A stretch of DNA of 54,753 nucleotides, from positions 72,925 through 127,677 of the forward strand of contig JAIOHU010000287.1 in NCBI GenBank assembly GCA_019912845.1. Reading direction: 5' to 3'. The stretch is from a bacterium. GTDB taxonomy: Bacteria; Electryoneota; Electryoneia; Electryoneales; Electryoneaceae. The translations under genes were made by a program, and so were the position numbers. The notes under the pieces were generated by a model, which did no database searches, was not told where the DNA came from, and saw nothing but the letters and a program-made list of their open reading frames with translations. Below, piece by piece: positions 8,901 through 15,981 of this stretch (position 1 is its first letter; each line of letters begins with the position of its first letter).

Positions 8901-11900
8901 TTTCAACACCATCCATAATCGGATGACCGGGATCGAACACTTCACCTAATGTTTCTGGTGGTCCCCAGTTTACCCAGGAGACAGGGAAAGCAAAATACTC
9001 TTCTGCCTGCCAACGTCCACCGAGCCTGAGATCACCAGTTTCGAAGATAGCGGTAACAACACCGTAACCTTCATCAACATAATCTGCGAACACATTACCG
9101 ATTGCAGTCGGATCAACATAACCCCAGTCACTCCAGGAAAGAACCGCATCAAATTCCATCAGTTCTTCGAGGGAAGCGACGACGTTACGAGCGTCAAGGA
9201 TCGTAACCGATTCAAACAACTCTGTTCCTTCAAGTTTTGCAACAACATCAACACCGTGTGTATTTGGGTCTGTCGCTGCATAAACCAGAACATTCATGTC
9301 ATCGAGTTCGTTGTTTCCAAGACCTGCATCTCGGTAAACAGTACGCGCGATAACTGAAGGATCAGTAATGGTTTGTGGTTCATTTCCGCTACGGGTATTT
9401 TCGTTCGGATATACTGTAATCGCATGGTCAAGAACGCCGGAACGTTCGATCCAGGCATCAACAGTACGTTGAATTCTATCTGCACGGTTATTGCCAACCG
9501 CAGCCATCTCTTCTTCGATATAGGTCACTGTAGCAGACCAGTCACCTGGAAGACCAGCATCGATATTTGAGAGTGTGATAATATCCGCATCGTTGCCGAG
9601 CCAGGGAACTTCGAAGTCCAACATTTCAGGATCGACGACGAGGTTTTGCGGAATTTCATGGTCTAATGGAATATCCAGTACCGTTACTTCGCCTTCAATG
9701 AGGTCGGCGGTAAGCATATCTGAAGGATAGTAACCAGGTGCATTCGACCATACAGTCCATTCACCAGTTCCCAACGGATAGACATAGTAACCATTTTCAT
9801 CTGTTTCAAGCTCTGCTACTGGTTCTTCAAGGTCGCCCCAGATAACAACTTCAGCACCCATGATGGGATTGCCACTATCTGAATCGTAAACAATACCTTC
9901 CAATGTGCCGGGATCGCCAACTGTCATTGTGATCCAGACTGTTTCCATTGTAGGACCTTCATCACCACCATCATAGATAAAATCAATGGAAGCTTCGTAG
10001 ACACCAGGAAGTTCAACTGCTGAAGCATCGACAATAATGTCAATATCAACCAGTTCGTCAGGTGCAAGAACGCCGTCAGCAGGTTCAATAGTCAACCAGC
10101 CACCATTTCCAGCTTCGAGCACTGCATAAGCAATGGTATTAATGAGGACATCACCATTACCCCACATCGGGTTCTGGTTCCAACCAATTTCCCAGGTCAT
10201 GGTAGAGAGAAGAAGTGTACCACGTCCAAATTCTGTTTCGATCAAGGTTGGGTTACCAACGCCACTTACTGTGATGACATTTGCATCATCGGGAACATTA
10301 TTAATGTAATCGTGACTGTCCCAGTTTCCTGTCCACTCTTCCGGCATACCTTCCATGATAGGATGATCAGGCATATTGTTGACGCCAATGCCATCACCAC
10401 CATAGGTGTTGCTCATGCCCCAGAGGTTCCAGTTGTAATTCTGTGTACAACCACCAAAGATAATCCAACCACCATCTTCCATGAACTCTGTGAAACGTTC
10501 TTCATTGTTCTGTACAGTATTCAGGAAGTTCTGGCTCTGTACACTTGTAAAAATAATACATGTGTATTCATCGAGCTCATGATTAGCCATCTGTCCTGAG
10601 TTAATCATGTCATAAGGCACCATAAGCTGATCGAGAATCGTCTGATGAGCTGGTGCGCCCCACGCATTACCATCTTGAATGATCAGGAAATAAGGATCAT
10701 CAAGTTCGCTCGCTTGGGGAGTAGTTGGAGTGTTTGGGTATGCTGCAATTTCTGTAGTTGCTGGGAGATTTGGATCAAAGTTTCCAGCCTCAACAATACG
10801 ATTTCTGAGATAAGCGTTCGTAAATTGACGCATCGCTGTAACTTCTTCATCCTCAACATAGGTAATCTCACTGTCCCAGGGAACATCAGCTCCGCAAGCA
10901 CTGAGATTAGCCAAAGTGATAATATCAGAATCGGAAGCAAGCCAACCAACATCAAAGGTCAGTTGTTCGGGATCAACAGCAAGTTCTGAGAAGGGTTCGA
11001 GTTCGAAGTCGACTGTATTATCGCCTTCGACAAGGTCTGCACCCATCACGACGTCAGGATAACCATCTGCGAAGATTTCAACATTATAGTGACGGTTATA
11101 TACGCCTTCCAGCATATAGTAACCTTCACCGTCTGTCATCGCCATGTTGTTGGAATACCAAACTTCAGCACCTTCAACAGGGTCACCAGAACAAGCATCG
11201 GTAACAAAACCATCAACATTTGCATTCGGATCACCGAATCCACCTTCATTGATAGTGAAGCCTACTGCGGTTTCAGCTTGGGGTGTATTACCGGCATTGT
11301 TGTAGCAATATTCGAGACCGTCAGTACCTTCAGCATTTTCAATTCCGATGGTAACAAAGTCCCGGTTAAGGTTGGGAGTCATGCTGTGGTATTGAATCAC
11401 GATATCGCCAGATTCATACAGCAGGATTTCTGCATTGATATTTTCTTGATCCGGACCACCGGGGTATTGATCCCAGTCGACCAACTGAATAACGGTAAAG
11501 TCTCCCATGTTTTCCATGTAAGCCATACCATTTTCACCAGCACCCGGATCCATATCACGCCACCACCAGGCATTCAGGTTGTTTGGTGCACGGTTTGTCG
11601 GCAACTGCTGGTTGCCAAGGTCCCACATGGCATCTTCAGAAAAACCGATCATACCATTGGAGCCGAGGAAAAACTGATCGTATGTGTTGCCATAAAACTC
11701 AAAATCAAATCCAAGTGCGAAGGGACCTGTATAGTCATCGTCAAATGGAATGGCCAGTGCTTCACCGGTTTCGGTGATATCAAGCCAATCATAGGCAGGA
11801 CCATTTGCCTCATCGCTGTCGAAGAAATAATAACCGTATTCATCTGGGCCGCCCATGCGGTCAAGCTCATTACGGCTTCCACCAATGACACCTGCAACAG

Positions 11901-12063
11901 TGAGAATTTCATGCTGACGTTCAGTCAACTGATTCCCAAGTTTGTAGGAATGTATCGCCTGCTTGTGTTCATCGTAACGCGAATCCTTCAGGGTAGTATT
12001 ATCTACCGCAAAGGCAGCCGTTACAACGAAGGCAAGAAGGAGTAAAATTGAAGCAACTCTCAT
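5956..12063 (-). CDS. Giant secreted repeat protein with T9SS sorting domain
   Basis: 2035 residues, probably cell-surface. Start: the ATG at 12063 has AAAGGAG 9-15 nt upstream and begins a clear signal peptide (MRVASILLLLAFVVTAAFA); an upstream in-frame TTG lacks support. After an N-terminal beta-rich domain, three repeat units begin near residues 280, 717 and 1197. Each has a carboxypeptidase-regulatory-like fold (G.V.D..SG.PI.GAEV.I), the first half of an Ig/BACON-like domain (DSDIITLSN), an inserted alpha/beta amidotransferase-like domain, and then the second half of the Ig-like domain (GGWLTIEP, LPGVYEA). The C-terminus (about 1945-2035) has YPNPFNP and ends in the typical T9SS type A tail. 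No enzymatic residues were recognised. Likely role: surface adhesion, matrix or glycan binding; this is inference. Confidence 0.88.
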   Translation of the reverse strand: MRVASILLLLAFVVTAAFAVDNTTLKDSRYDEHKQAIHSYKLGNQLTERQHEILTVAGVIGGSRNELDRMGGPDEYGYYFFDSDEANGPAYDWLDITETGEALAIPFDDDYTGPFALGFDFEFYGNTYDQFFLGSNGMIGFSEDAMWDLGNQQLPTNRAPNNLNAWWWRDMDPGAGENGMAYMENMGDFTVIQLVDWDQYPGGPDQENINAEILLYESGDIVIQYHSMTPNLNRDFVTIGIENAEGTDGLEYCYNNAGNTPQAETAVGFTINEGGFGDPNANVDGFVTDACSGDPVEGAEVWYSNNMAMTDGEGYYMLEGVYNRHYNVEIFADGYPDVVMGADLVEGDNTVDFELEPFSELAVDPEQLTFDVGWLASDSDIITLANLSACGADVPWDSEITYVEDEEVTAMRQFTNAYLRNRIVEAGNFDPNLPATTEIAAYPNTPTTPQASELDDPYFLIIQDGNAWGAPAHQTILDQLMVPYDMINSGQMANHELDEYTCIIFTSVQSQNFLNTVQNNEERFTEFMEDGGWIIFGGCTQNYNWNLWGMSNTYGGDGIGVNNMPDHPIMEGMPEEWTGNWDSHDYINNVPDDANVITVSGVGNPTLIETEFGRGTLLLSTMTWEIGWNQNPMWGNGDVLINTIAYAVLEAGNGGWLTIEPADGVLAPDELVDIDIIVDASAVELPGVYEASIDFIYDGGDEGPTMETVWITMTVGDPGTLEGIVYDSDSGNPIMGAEVVIWGDLEEPVAELETDENGYYVYPLGTGEWTVWSNAPGYYPSDMLTADLIEGEVTVLDIPLDHEIPQNLVVDPEMLDFEVPWLGNDADIITLSNIDAGLPGDWSATVTYIEEEMAAVGNNRADRIQRTVDAWIERSGVLDHAITVYPNENTRSGNEPQTITDPSVIARTVYRDAGLGNNELDDMNVLVYAATDPNTHGVDVVAKLEGTELFESVTILDARNVVASLEELMEFDAVLSWSDWGYVDPTAIGNVFADYVDEGYGVVTAIFETGDLRLGGRWQAEEYFAFPVSWVNWGPPETLGEVFDPGHPIMDGVETFDGGEASFRQDTNQIVEGATRIADWTDGRCLVATREDLDAGYTVSLGMFPPSSDVYFSGWIAGTDGDLLMANALAFAGGGAGWISLEPDGGHIDIDEVVDIDIMVDAIDVELPGVYEAVIDFNVSYPDTLDPATVWVTLVVRDPGTLEGIVSDSETGDPIAGAEVVIWAPDAEEPIAELETDEEGHYIYPLGEGSWDVYADAHGYYPSGLLVADLIEGEVTIMDIPLDHEIPQNLEVTPDQLTFTVNWGEQDSDVVTLSNYDGGLDAEWGHEVVYLEEEMANLANRADLLQRRQANLDNIDLIQPYDITGSSPNARQHNNGEVWQSELDEGPYLVLHTTSIGQSLQRALNELEVENVTYMNTQAWAGLDFEGYNTIMIAMDGGVPSVGDWNAVTDWCRAGGTLMLFGGTASNEPHTAFAEFCPTDGQVGWWISAPPHVNIVDPGSSLIEGLEDGTAFAEQGAGFYSMRFLEDDLEIGSMNGDGFPNIFAKEVDAGNFLCFTSSAADGYWRNQQDFDVYLQVVTNFLNYSGGGWITIDPEDGFLAIDEEVDIDVLVDAVPDSLFGGVYEAFINFNVDYPDTLEPATVWVTFEVIGGPPRHQWIPLQPNYFEMISMNLNPERFNIAAEEMFGPLGGLYIAYQNNGDVFVPPDVNSIGDVDFHQGYRLYTDGEEDIVHVLGDLLEGNVEYSFTGGTWKWIGYPYDFDVPVDVALSAVEDEAMIVLNDEGHLWIPGVLNTMGTMTPGEGYMAFFSEDVTFEYAGMDVLAARGGSNEQVMPTPVVESAPVATGLPYAVLVEFSEETRALEPAVVEIYDGNIMVGKAVVQEDYEITPVITWEGSVDHGLQGFKAGNPMSVVVRDASGNKLPMSGTDMPMFGEGAYATVSLEQSMLPTEFSVAQGYPNPFNPSVTVPFALPKAGKVSFEVYNVLGQQVFSQERAFEAGVHRFLFDTQTKGHDLVSGVYFLNVQYQGQTRTQKLMLLK

Positions 12064-12850
12064 TAGAGAATCTCCTTTAGTTGTCAAAATCTTTGTGTCC
12101 TTAATTACATACCTCTAAATTCCTGCATCTTGAGGTATGGTCGTTCAGTTGTGATTAATGAGTGCTTCCCACTTGAAAGGTATTCATGCGAATCTATGCC
12201 TGTAGATCACTCTCCATGACTACCTCTCATTTTGTGTTAAAGGTCTATAAACCCTCCTTATTCATTGTATTGCAGGTAAACGTAGCTAAATTAAATGCGA
12301 TCAAAGTATAGAACATGCATTTACAATGCACTATTATCGCGAAAATTATGGAAACATAAATCTAAATAGGCTGAATAAGGGCAAATGAAGGTCTTGGTCA
12401 GAATATTCCCCATCAGGGGTTAGAGGGGTAAATCGATGAAAATTATTCACGGTAACCGTCCCAGTTTAGCTTAATATCATCGGGGCTGTACTGAAGAACC
12501 AAAATTGATCCAACTTGAATCGAATAGAGTAAATTATTAGCAAACCCTCGAATAGTCAAGTATCTCCCTGAAAAATAATAATTTTTTATATGCTGCTCGA
12601 GAGAATTAACCGCAAGATACAATTCTATAATTCCTCCCTGGTGTGACGGCAATCAACAAAAAATTACGGTCTCTTGTGTGAAAAAATACTGATGATTAAT
12701 TTGGCTACCTAATAATCATCAAACAACAGTCAGTTAGAATGAATTTTAATAAACCTGAGGTTGATTATGAGGAACATAAAAATTAATTCTTTGCCAGGCT
12801 CATTAATCACTTTTCACTTGACTGCTTTTTCTACTCTGGGAGGTTAGAAC
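12064..12850. other. Long intergenic region between divergent genes
   Basis: 787 nt, AT-rich, holding the upstream regions of the giant secreted-protein gene (minus) and the phosphatase gene (plus). It contains the inverted repeat CATACCTC/GAGGTATG (12108-12139) in the leader of the minus-strand gene and a CCCC-ATCA-GGGG hairpin (12408-12419). A 69-codon minus frame at 12443-12652 starts at TTG and resembles nothing I know; I do not call it a gene. No clear -35/-10 pair stands out. Confidence 0.5.
12108..12139 (-). promoter_or_regulatory. Inverted repeat in the leader of the giant secreted-protein gene
   Basis: Perfect 8-bp inverted repeat CATACCTC / GAGGTATG separated by 16 nt. It lies about 45 nt upstream of the 12063 start codon. 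It could be an operator or an mRNA leader hairpin. No T-tract follows it. Confidence 0.35.
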
Positions 12851-13486
12851 GTGACTGTTTATCCTGAAATCAACAACTTCATAAATACGGTGGAATCAGA
12901 ACAAAATCTTATTCCAGTTAAAAGAAAATCTGCTTTGGAAGAACTTGCAGATTATGTCACCTCGAAATCAGAGAATAACCAGCCTATTCAACTGACTTTC
13001 ATCTGCACTCACAACTCCCGACGTAGTCAGTTGGCGCAAATCTGGGCGAAGGTTGCTGCCGACTATTGTGGTATTGTTAACATCTCTTGTTATTCTGCAG
13101 GCACTGAAGCAACAGCGTTTAATCCTCGTGCTGTTGCTGCAATCAAACGTGCAGGATTTAAAATCGAAGTTTCAGAACCCGACAACAACCCACGCTACCT
13201 GGTGTACTTCAGCGAAAAAACATCTCCAGTTACTTGTTTTTCAAAAAAATTAGATGACCAGTTTAACCCTCAGAAGGATTTCTGCGCGATCATGACCTGC
13301 AGTGATGCCGATGAGGCTTGTCCCGTTGTCTTTGGGTGTGATGAACGAATTGCGCTGCCGTTTGATGACCCCAAAGCATTCGACAATACAGATCAGGAAA
13401 CTAAAAAATATGATGAACGCTGCCGTCAAATCGCACGTGAGATGTTTTACGTGTTTCAGACCGTAAAGGAAAAACCTGGTAGTTAA
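12851..13486 (+). CDS. Low-molecular-weight protein-tyrosine phosphatase / arsenate reductase-like protein
   Basis: 211 residues, starting at GTG after GGGAGG. An N-terminal helical extension of about 45 residues precedes the LMW-PTP fold. The catalytic P-loop CX5R is complete: Cys52 in ICTHNSRRSQ with Arg58. TEATAFNPRAV and the MTCSDADEACP stretch follow. Length, extension and these motifs match the protein-tyrosine-phosphatase form common in Bacteroidetes, which is related to thioredoxin-coupled ArsC. It could act on phosphotyrosine or arsenate; no ars genes are nearby. It is monocistronic and ends in a terminator. Confidence 0.88.
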   Translation: MTVYPEINNFINTVESEQNLIPVKRKSALEELADYVTSKSENNQPIQLTFICTHNSRRSQLAQIWAKVAADYCGIVNISCYSAGTEATAFNPRAVAAIKRAGFKIEVSEPDNNPRYLVYFSEKTSPVTCFSKKLDDQFNPQKDFCAIMTCSDADEACPVVFGCDERIALPFDDPKAFDNTDQETKKYDERCRQIAREMFYVFQTVKEKPGS

Positions 13487-13508
13487 AAATGCTTGTCTTT
13501 ATACCAAT

Positions 13509-13545
13509 CTTGAGGCGGTCAACTCCGCTTCAGGATTTTTTATTT
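13509..13545 (+). terminator. Rho-independent terminator after the LMW phosphatase gene
   Basis: 10-bp stem CTTGAGGCGG / CCGCTTCAGG (two wobbles) with the 6-nt loop TCAACT, followed by ATTTTTTATTT. It starts 23 nt after the stop codon. Confidence 0.85.
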
Positions 13546-13664
13546 CAGTCTCTCCTGATATCCTCGTTCGCCCATAGCTATCACTTTCCATACTGAACAT
13601 AATTTCATATAATCCTGATGGATCGATTCAAATGCTTTGACTGTTGGCATTGGACTTGTCCAAT

Positions 13665-13745
13665 GTTTAATAACTCTAGTACTGGTCTATTAAACCCTGG
13701 ATAAATCCAGGGCCAATCTGTCATTCCAGGTGAGTTGATCCACCA
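13665..13745 (+). repeat. Dispersed repeat, family D (copy D1)
   Basis: Centred on the perfect palindrome CCCTGGATAAATCCAGGG (13695-13712), flanked by GTCTATTAAA on the left and CCAATCTGTCATTCCAGGTG on the right. The whole unit, including flanks, recurs in opposite orientation at about 33704-33790 and in degenerate form at 51757-51850. It lies just upstream of uvrB. Confidence 0.75.
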
Positions 13746-13788
13746 GCGTCATAAGTCTTGGATGAACGAGCAAACAGGATCACAACGA

Positions 13789-15807
13789 ATGGATATCATT
13801 AAACGAAGAGCTGAATTTGAGCTGGTCAGCAACTATGAACCACGAGGCGATCAGGAGCAGGCAATAAAAGACCTGGTTCGCGCTTTCAAAGAGGGATCTG
13901 ACTCACAGGTTCTCCTCGGAATTACAGGTTCAGGGAAAACGTATACCGTGGCAAATGTTATCCAGCAATTGGGCTTACCGACCCTTATCATGAGTCACAA
14001 TAAAACACTTGCTGCACAATTATTCGGTGAATTTCGACAGTTTTTCCCCAATAACGCCGTCGAATTTTTTATCAGCTATTATGACTATTATCAACCGGAA
14101 GCGTATGTCCCCTCGACAGATACCTATGTTGAAAAGGAAACCTCGGTAAATGAGCAGATCGACAAGCTCCGTTTACGCGCAACCGCATCCATCCTGGAGC
14201 GCGATGATGTCGTGGTTGTCTCTTCGGTCTCTTCCATATATGGTCTCGGCAGCCCCGATGATTACAAATATCTCTACGTCTATCTTGAACCCGGTCAGGT
14301 GATCGCACGTGAGGATATCATCCGTCGCCTGGTGGACATTCAATACGACCGTACCAATACAGACCTGAATCGCGGCACTTTCAGGGTACGGGGTGATACA
14401 CTCGAAATTCAACCTGCGTACGATGATGATATCCTGCGGATTGAGATGTGGGGCGATGAGATCGAGAAAATTACTCGTCTCCATCCTGTCACCCTGGAGG
14501 TTAAAGCGGTGCTGAAGGGCGCAGCAATTTATCCTGCAAGCCATTTTGTTTCAACACCGGAACGTACTGCAAAAGCACTTGAAACCATAAAAGTTGAGCT
14601 GGGAGAACGTCTCGAAGAACTGGGCAAACAGAACAAGCTCCTCGAACATCAACGTCTACAGCAGCGCACCAATTTTGACCTGGAAATGCTGGAAGAGGTT
14701 GGTTTCTGCAACGGTATTGAAAATTACAGTCGTCATTTCAGTGGCAATGCTCCCGGGGAACCGCCACATACCCTGTTCGATTATTTCAAGGGAGATTTCC
14801 TGATCGTCATTGATGAATCCCATGTAACTGTCCCCCAGATCGGCGGGATGTACAAGGGAGATCGTGCCCGAAAGGAAACACTTGTTGACTATGGCTTCCG
14901 TCTCCCTTCTGCGCTGGACAACCGTCCCTTGAAATTTCATGAATGGGAGCAGCGTGCGAAAAAACTCTTGTTCGTGAGTGCCACCCCTTCAAACTATGAG
15001 CTGGAACGAACTGGCGGAGTGGTCGTGGAGCAGATCATCCGTCCCACTGGATTACTCGACCCAAAGATTGAAATTCGCCCCACAAAGGGTCAGGTTGACG
15101 ACCTGCTTGAGGAGATCAGGGGGCAGGCTGAGAGGAACGAAAGAGTACTGGTGACAACACTTACAAAACGTATGTCCGAGAATCTCACTGATTATCTGCG
15201 TAAACTGGATATCCGTGTCCGTTATTTACACAGTGAGATCAGTTCGTTGGAGCGGGTTGAGATATTACGAGATTTACGGCTTGGTCATTTTGATGTTCTG
15301 GTTGGGATTAACCTCCTGCGTGAAGGGTTGGATTTGCCGGAAGTGAGCCTGGTTGCAATCCTTGACGCCGACAAGGAGGGTTTCCTGCGTAGTGAGACCA
15401 GCCTGATGCAGACTTCGGGACGAGCGGCTCGTAATGCGGCGGGACGAGTGATTTTTTATGCCGACAATGTTACCAAGAGCATGAAGAAAGTAATCGACGA
15501 AACCGAACGTCGCCGTAAAATCCAGATCGAATACAACGAAGCGCACGGTATCGAACCAAAAACCATCATGAAAACTGTGGAGGAGATACTTGCTTCGACC
15601 CAAGCGGGACGTGGGAAACAGCTATCGGAGTTTAAACTTCCAGCTATGGAAATAACCGATCTTTCTGAAAGCGCGAAAGAGGAGTTGATAAGCCGTCTGG
15701 AAGAGCAGATGTTCCGTGCCGCGGATTCACTCGATTTTGAACGGGCTGCTCAGGTACGCGATGAGATCAACCGCATTAAAGGCAAAGTTGTGGACACGAC
15801 GAGCTGA
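13789..15807 (+). CDS. uvrB: Excinuclease ABC subunit UvrB
   Basis: DNA damage-verifying helicase-like subunit of nucleotide excision repair. Walker A GSGKT is near residue 47. The beta-hairpin that probes damaged DNA is visible (YYDYYQPEAYVPSTDTYVEKE region), as are the DEAD-like IDESHVTVPQIGGMYKGDR, the C-terminal helicase motifs (LREGLDLPEVSLVAILDADKEGFLRS, QTSGRAARN) and the UVR motif at the end that contacts UvrC. The frame extends upstream to a TTG inside a dispersed repeat. ATGs at 13762 and 13789 are possible; the latter gives the usual N-terminal spacing and has AGGAT upstream. Full length (672 residues). Confidence 0.97.
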   Translation: MDIIKRRAEFELVSNYEPRGDQEQAIKDLVRAFKEGSDSQVLLGITGSGKTYTVANVIQQLGLPTLIMSHNKTLAAQLFGEFRQFFPNNAVEFFISYYDYYQPEAYVPSTDTYVEKETSVNEQIDKLRLRATASILERDDVVVVSSVSSIYGLGSPDDYKYLYVYLEPGQVIAREDIIRRLVDIQYDRTNTDLNRGTFRVRGDTLEIQPAYDDDILRIEMWGDEIEKITRLHPVTLEVKAVLKGAAIYPASHFVSTPERTAKALETIKVELGERLEELGKQNKLLEHQRLQQRTNFDLEMLEEVGFCNGIENYSRHFSGNAPGEPPHTLFDYFKGDFLIVIDESHVTVPQIGGMYKGDRARKETLVDYGFRLPSALDNRPLKFHEWEQRAKKLLFVSATPSNYELERTGGVVVEQIIRPTGLLDPKIEIRPTKGQVDDLLEEIRGQAERNERVLVTTLTKRMSENLTDYLRKLDIRVRYLHSEISSLERVEILRDLRLGHFDVLVGINLLREGLDLPEVSLVAILDADKEGFLRSETSLMQTSGRAARNAAGRVIFYADNVTKSMKKVIDETERRRKIQIEYNEAHGIEPKTIMKTVEEILASTQAGRGKQLSEFKLPAMEITDLSESAKEELISRLEEQMFRAADSLDFERAAQVRDEINRIKGKVVDTTS

Positions 15808-15809
15808 AT

Positions 15810-15912
15810 TGTCATTGCGAACGTATGTGAAGCAATCCGGTTTTGGAGCGCCACTCCCCGAAGTGGCTATTCAACTCGGCGTCATGCCAGCATGTTGTTA
15901 GCTGGCATCCAA
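15810..15912 (+). repeat. Composite of three dispersed repeats (families B, E and A)
   Basis: Directly after uvrB: GTCATTGCGAACG..GTGAAGCAATC (family B half-element, 15810-15838). Next comes TTGGAGCGCCACTCC (family E, about 15843-15868), whose reverse complement recurs at 33985-34012. Last is a family A palindrome in minus orientation (15879-15912, GCGTCATGCCAGC..GCTGGCATCC). No T-rich terminator is visible for uvrB, so the repeats may serve as its 3' end. Confidence 0.75.
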
Positions 15913-15981
15913 GAGGGTATTGATTTTCACAACTGCTCTATTCAAGGCTGGGGACACGGTTATGTTAAGTGAAACCAAATC

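Noticed and set aside
11089-12045. Plus-strand frame of 318 codons opposite the giant secreted-protein gene
   Set aside because: It is fully inside the 5956-12063 gene, which has a signal peptide, recognisable domains and sorting tail. The antisense translation has no ribosome site or recognisable motif.
12443-12652. Minus-strand frame of 69 codons in the long intergenic region
   Set aside because: TTG start, no family resemblance and AT-rich codon use unlike its neighbours. A shorter start after GGGAGG is possible, but there is not enough to call a gene.
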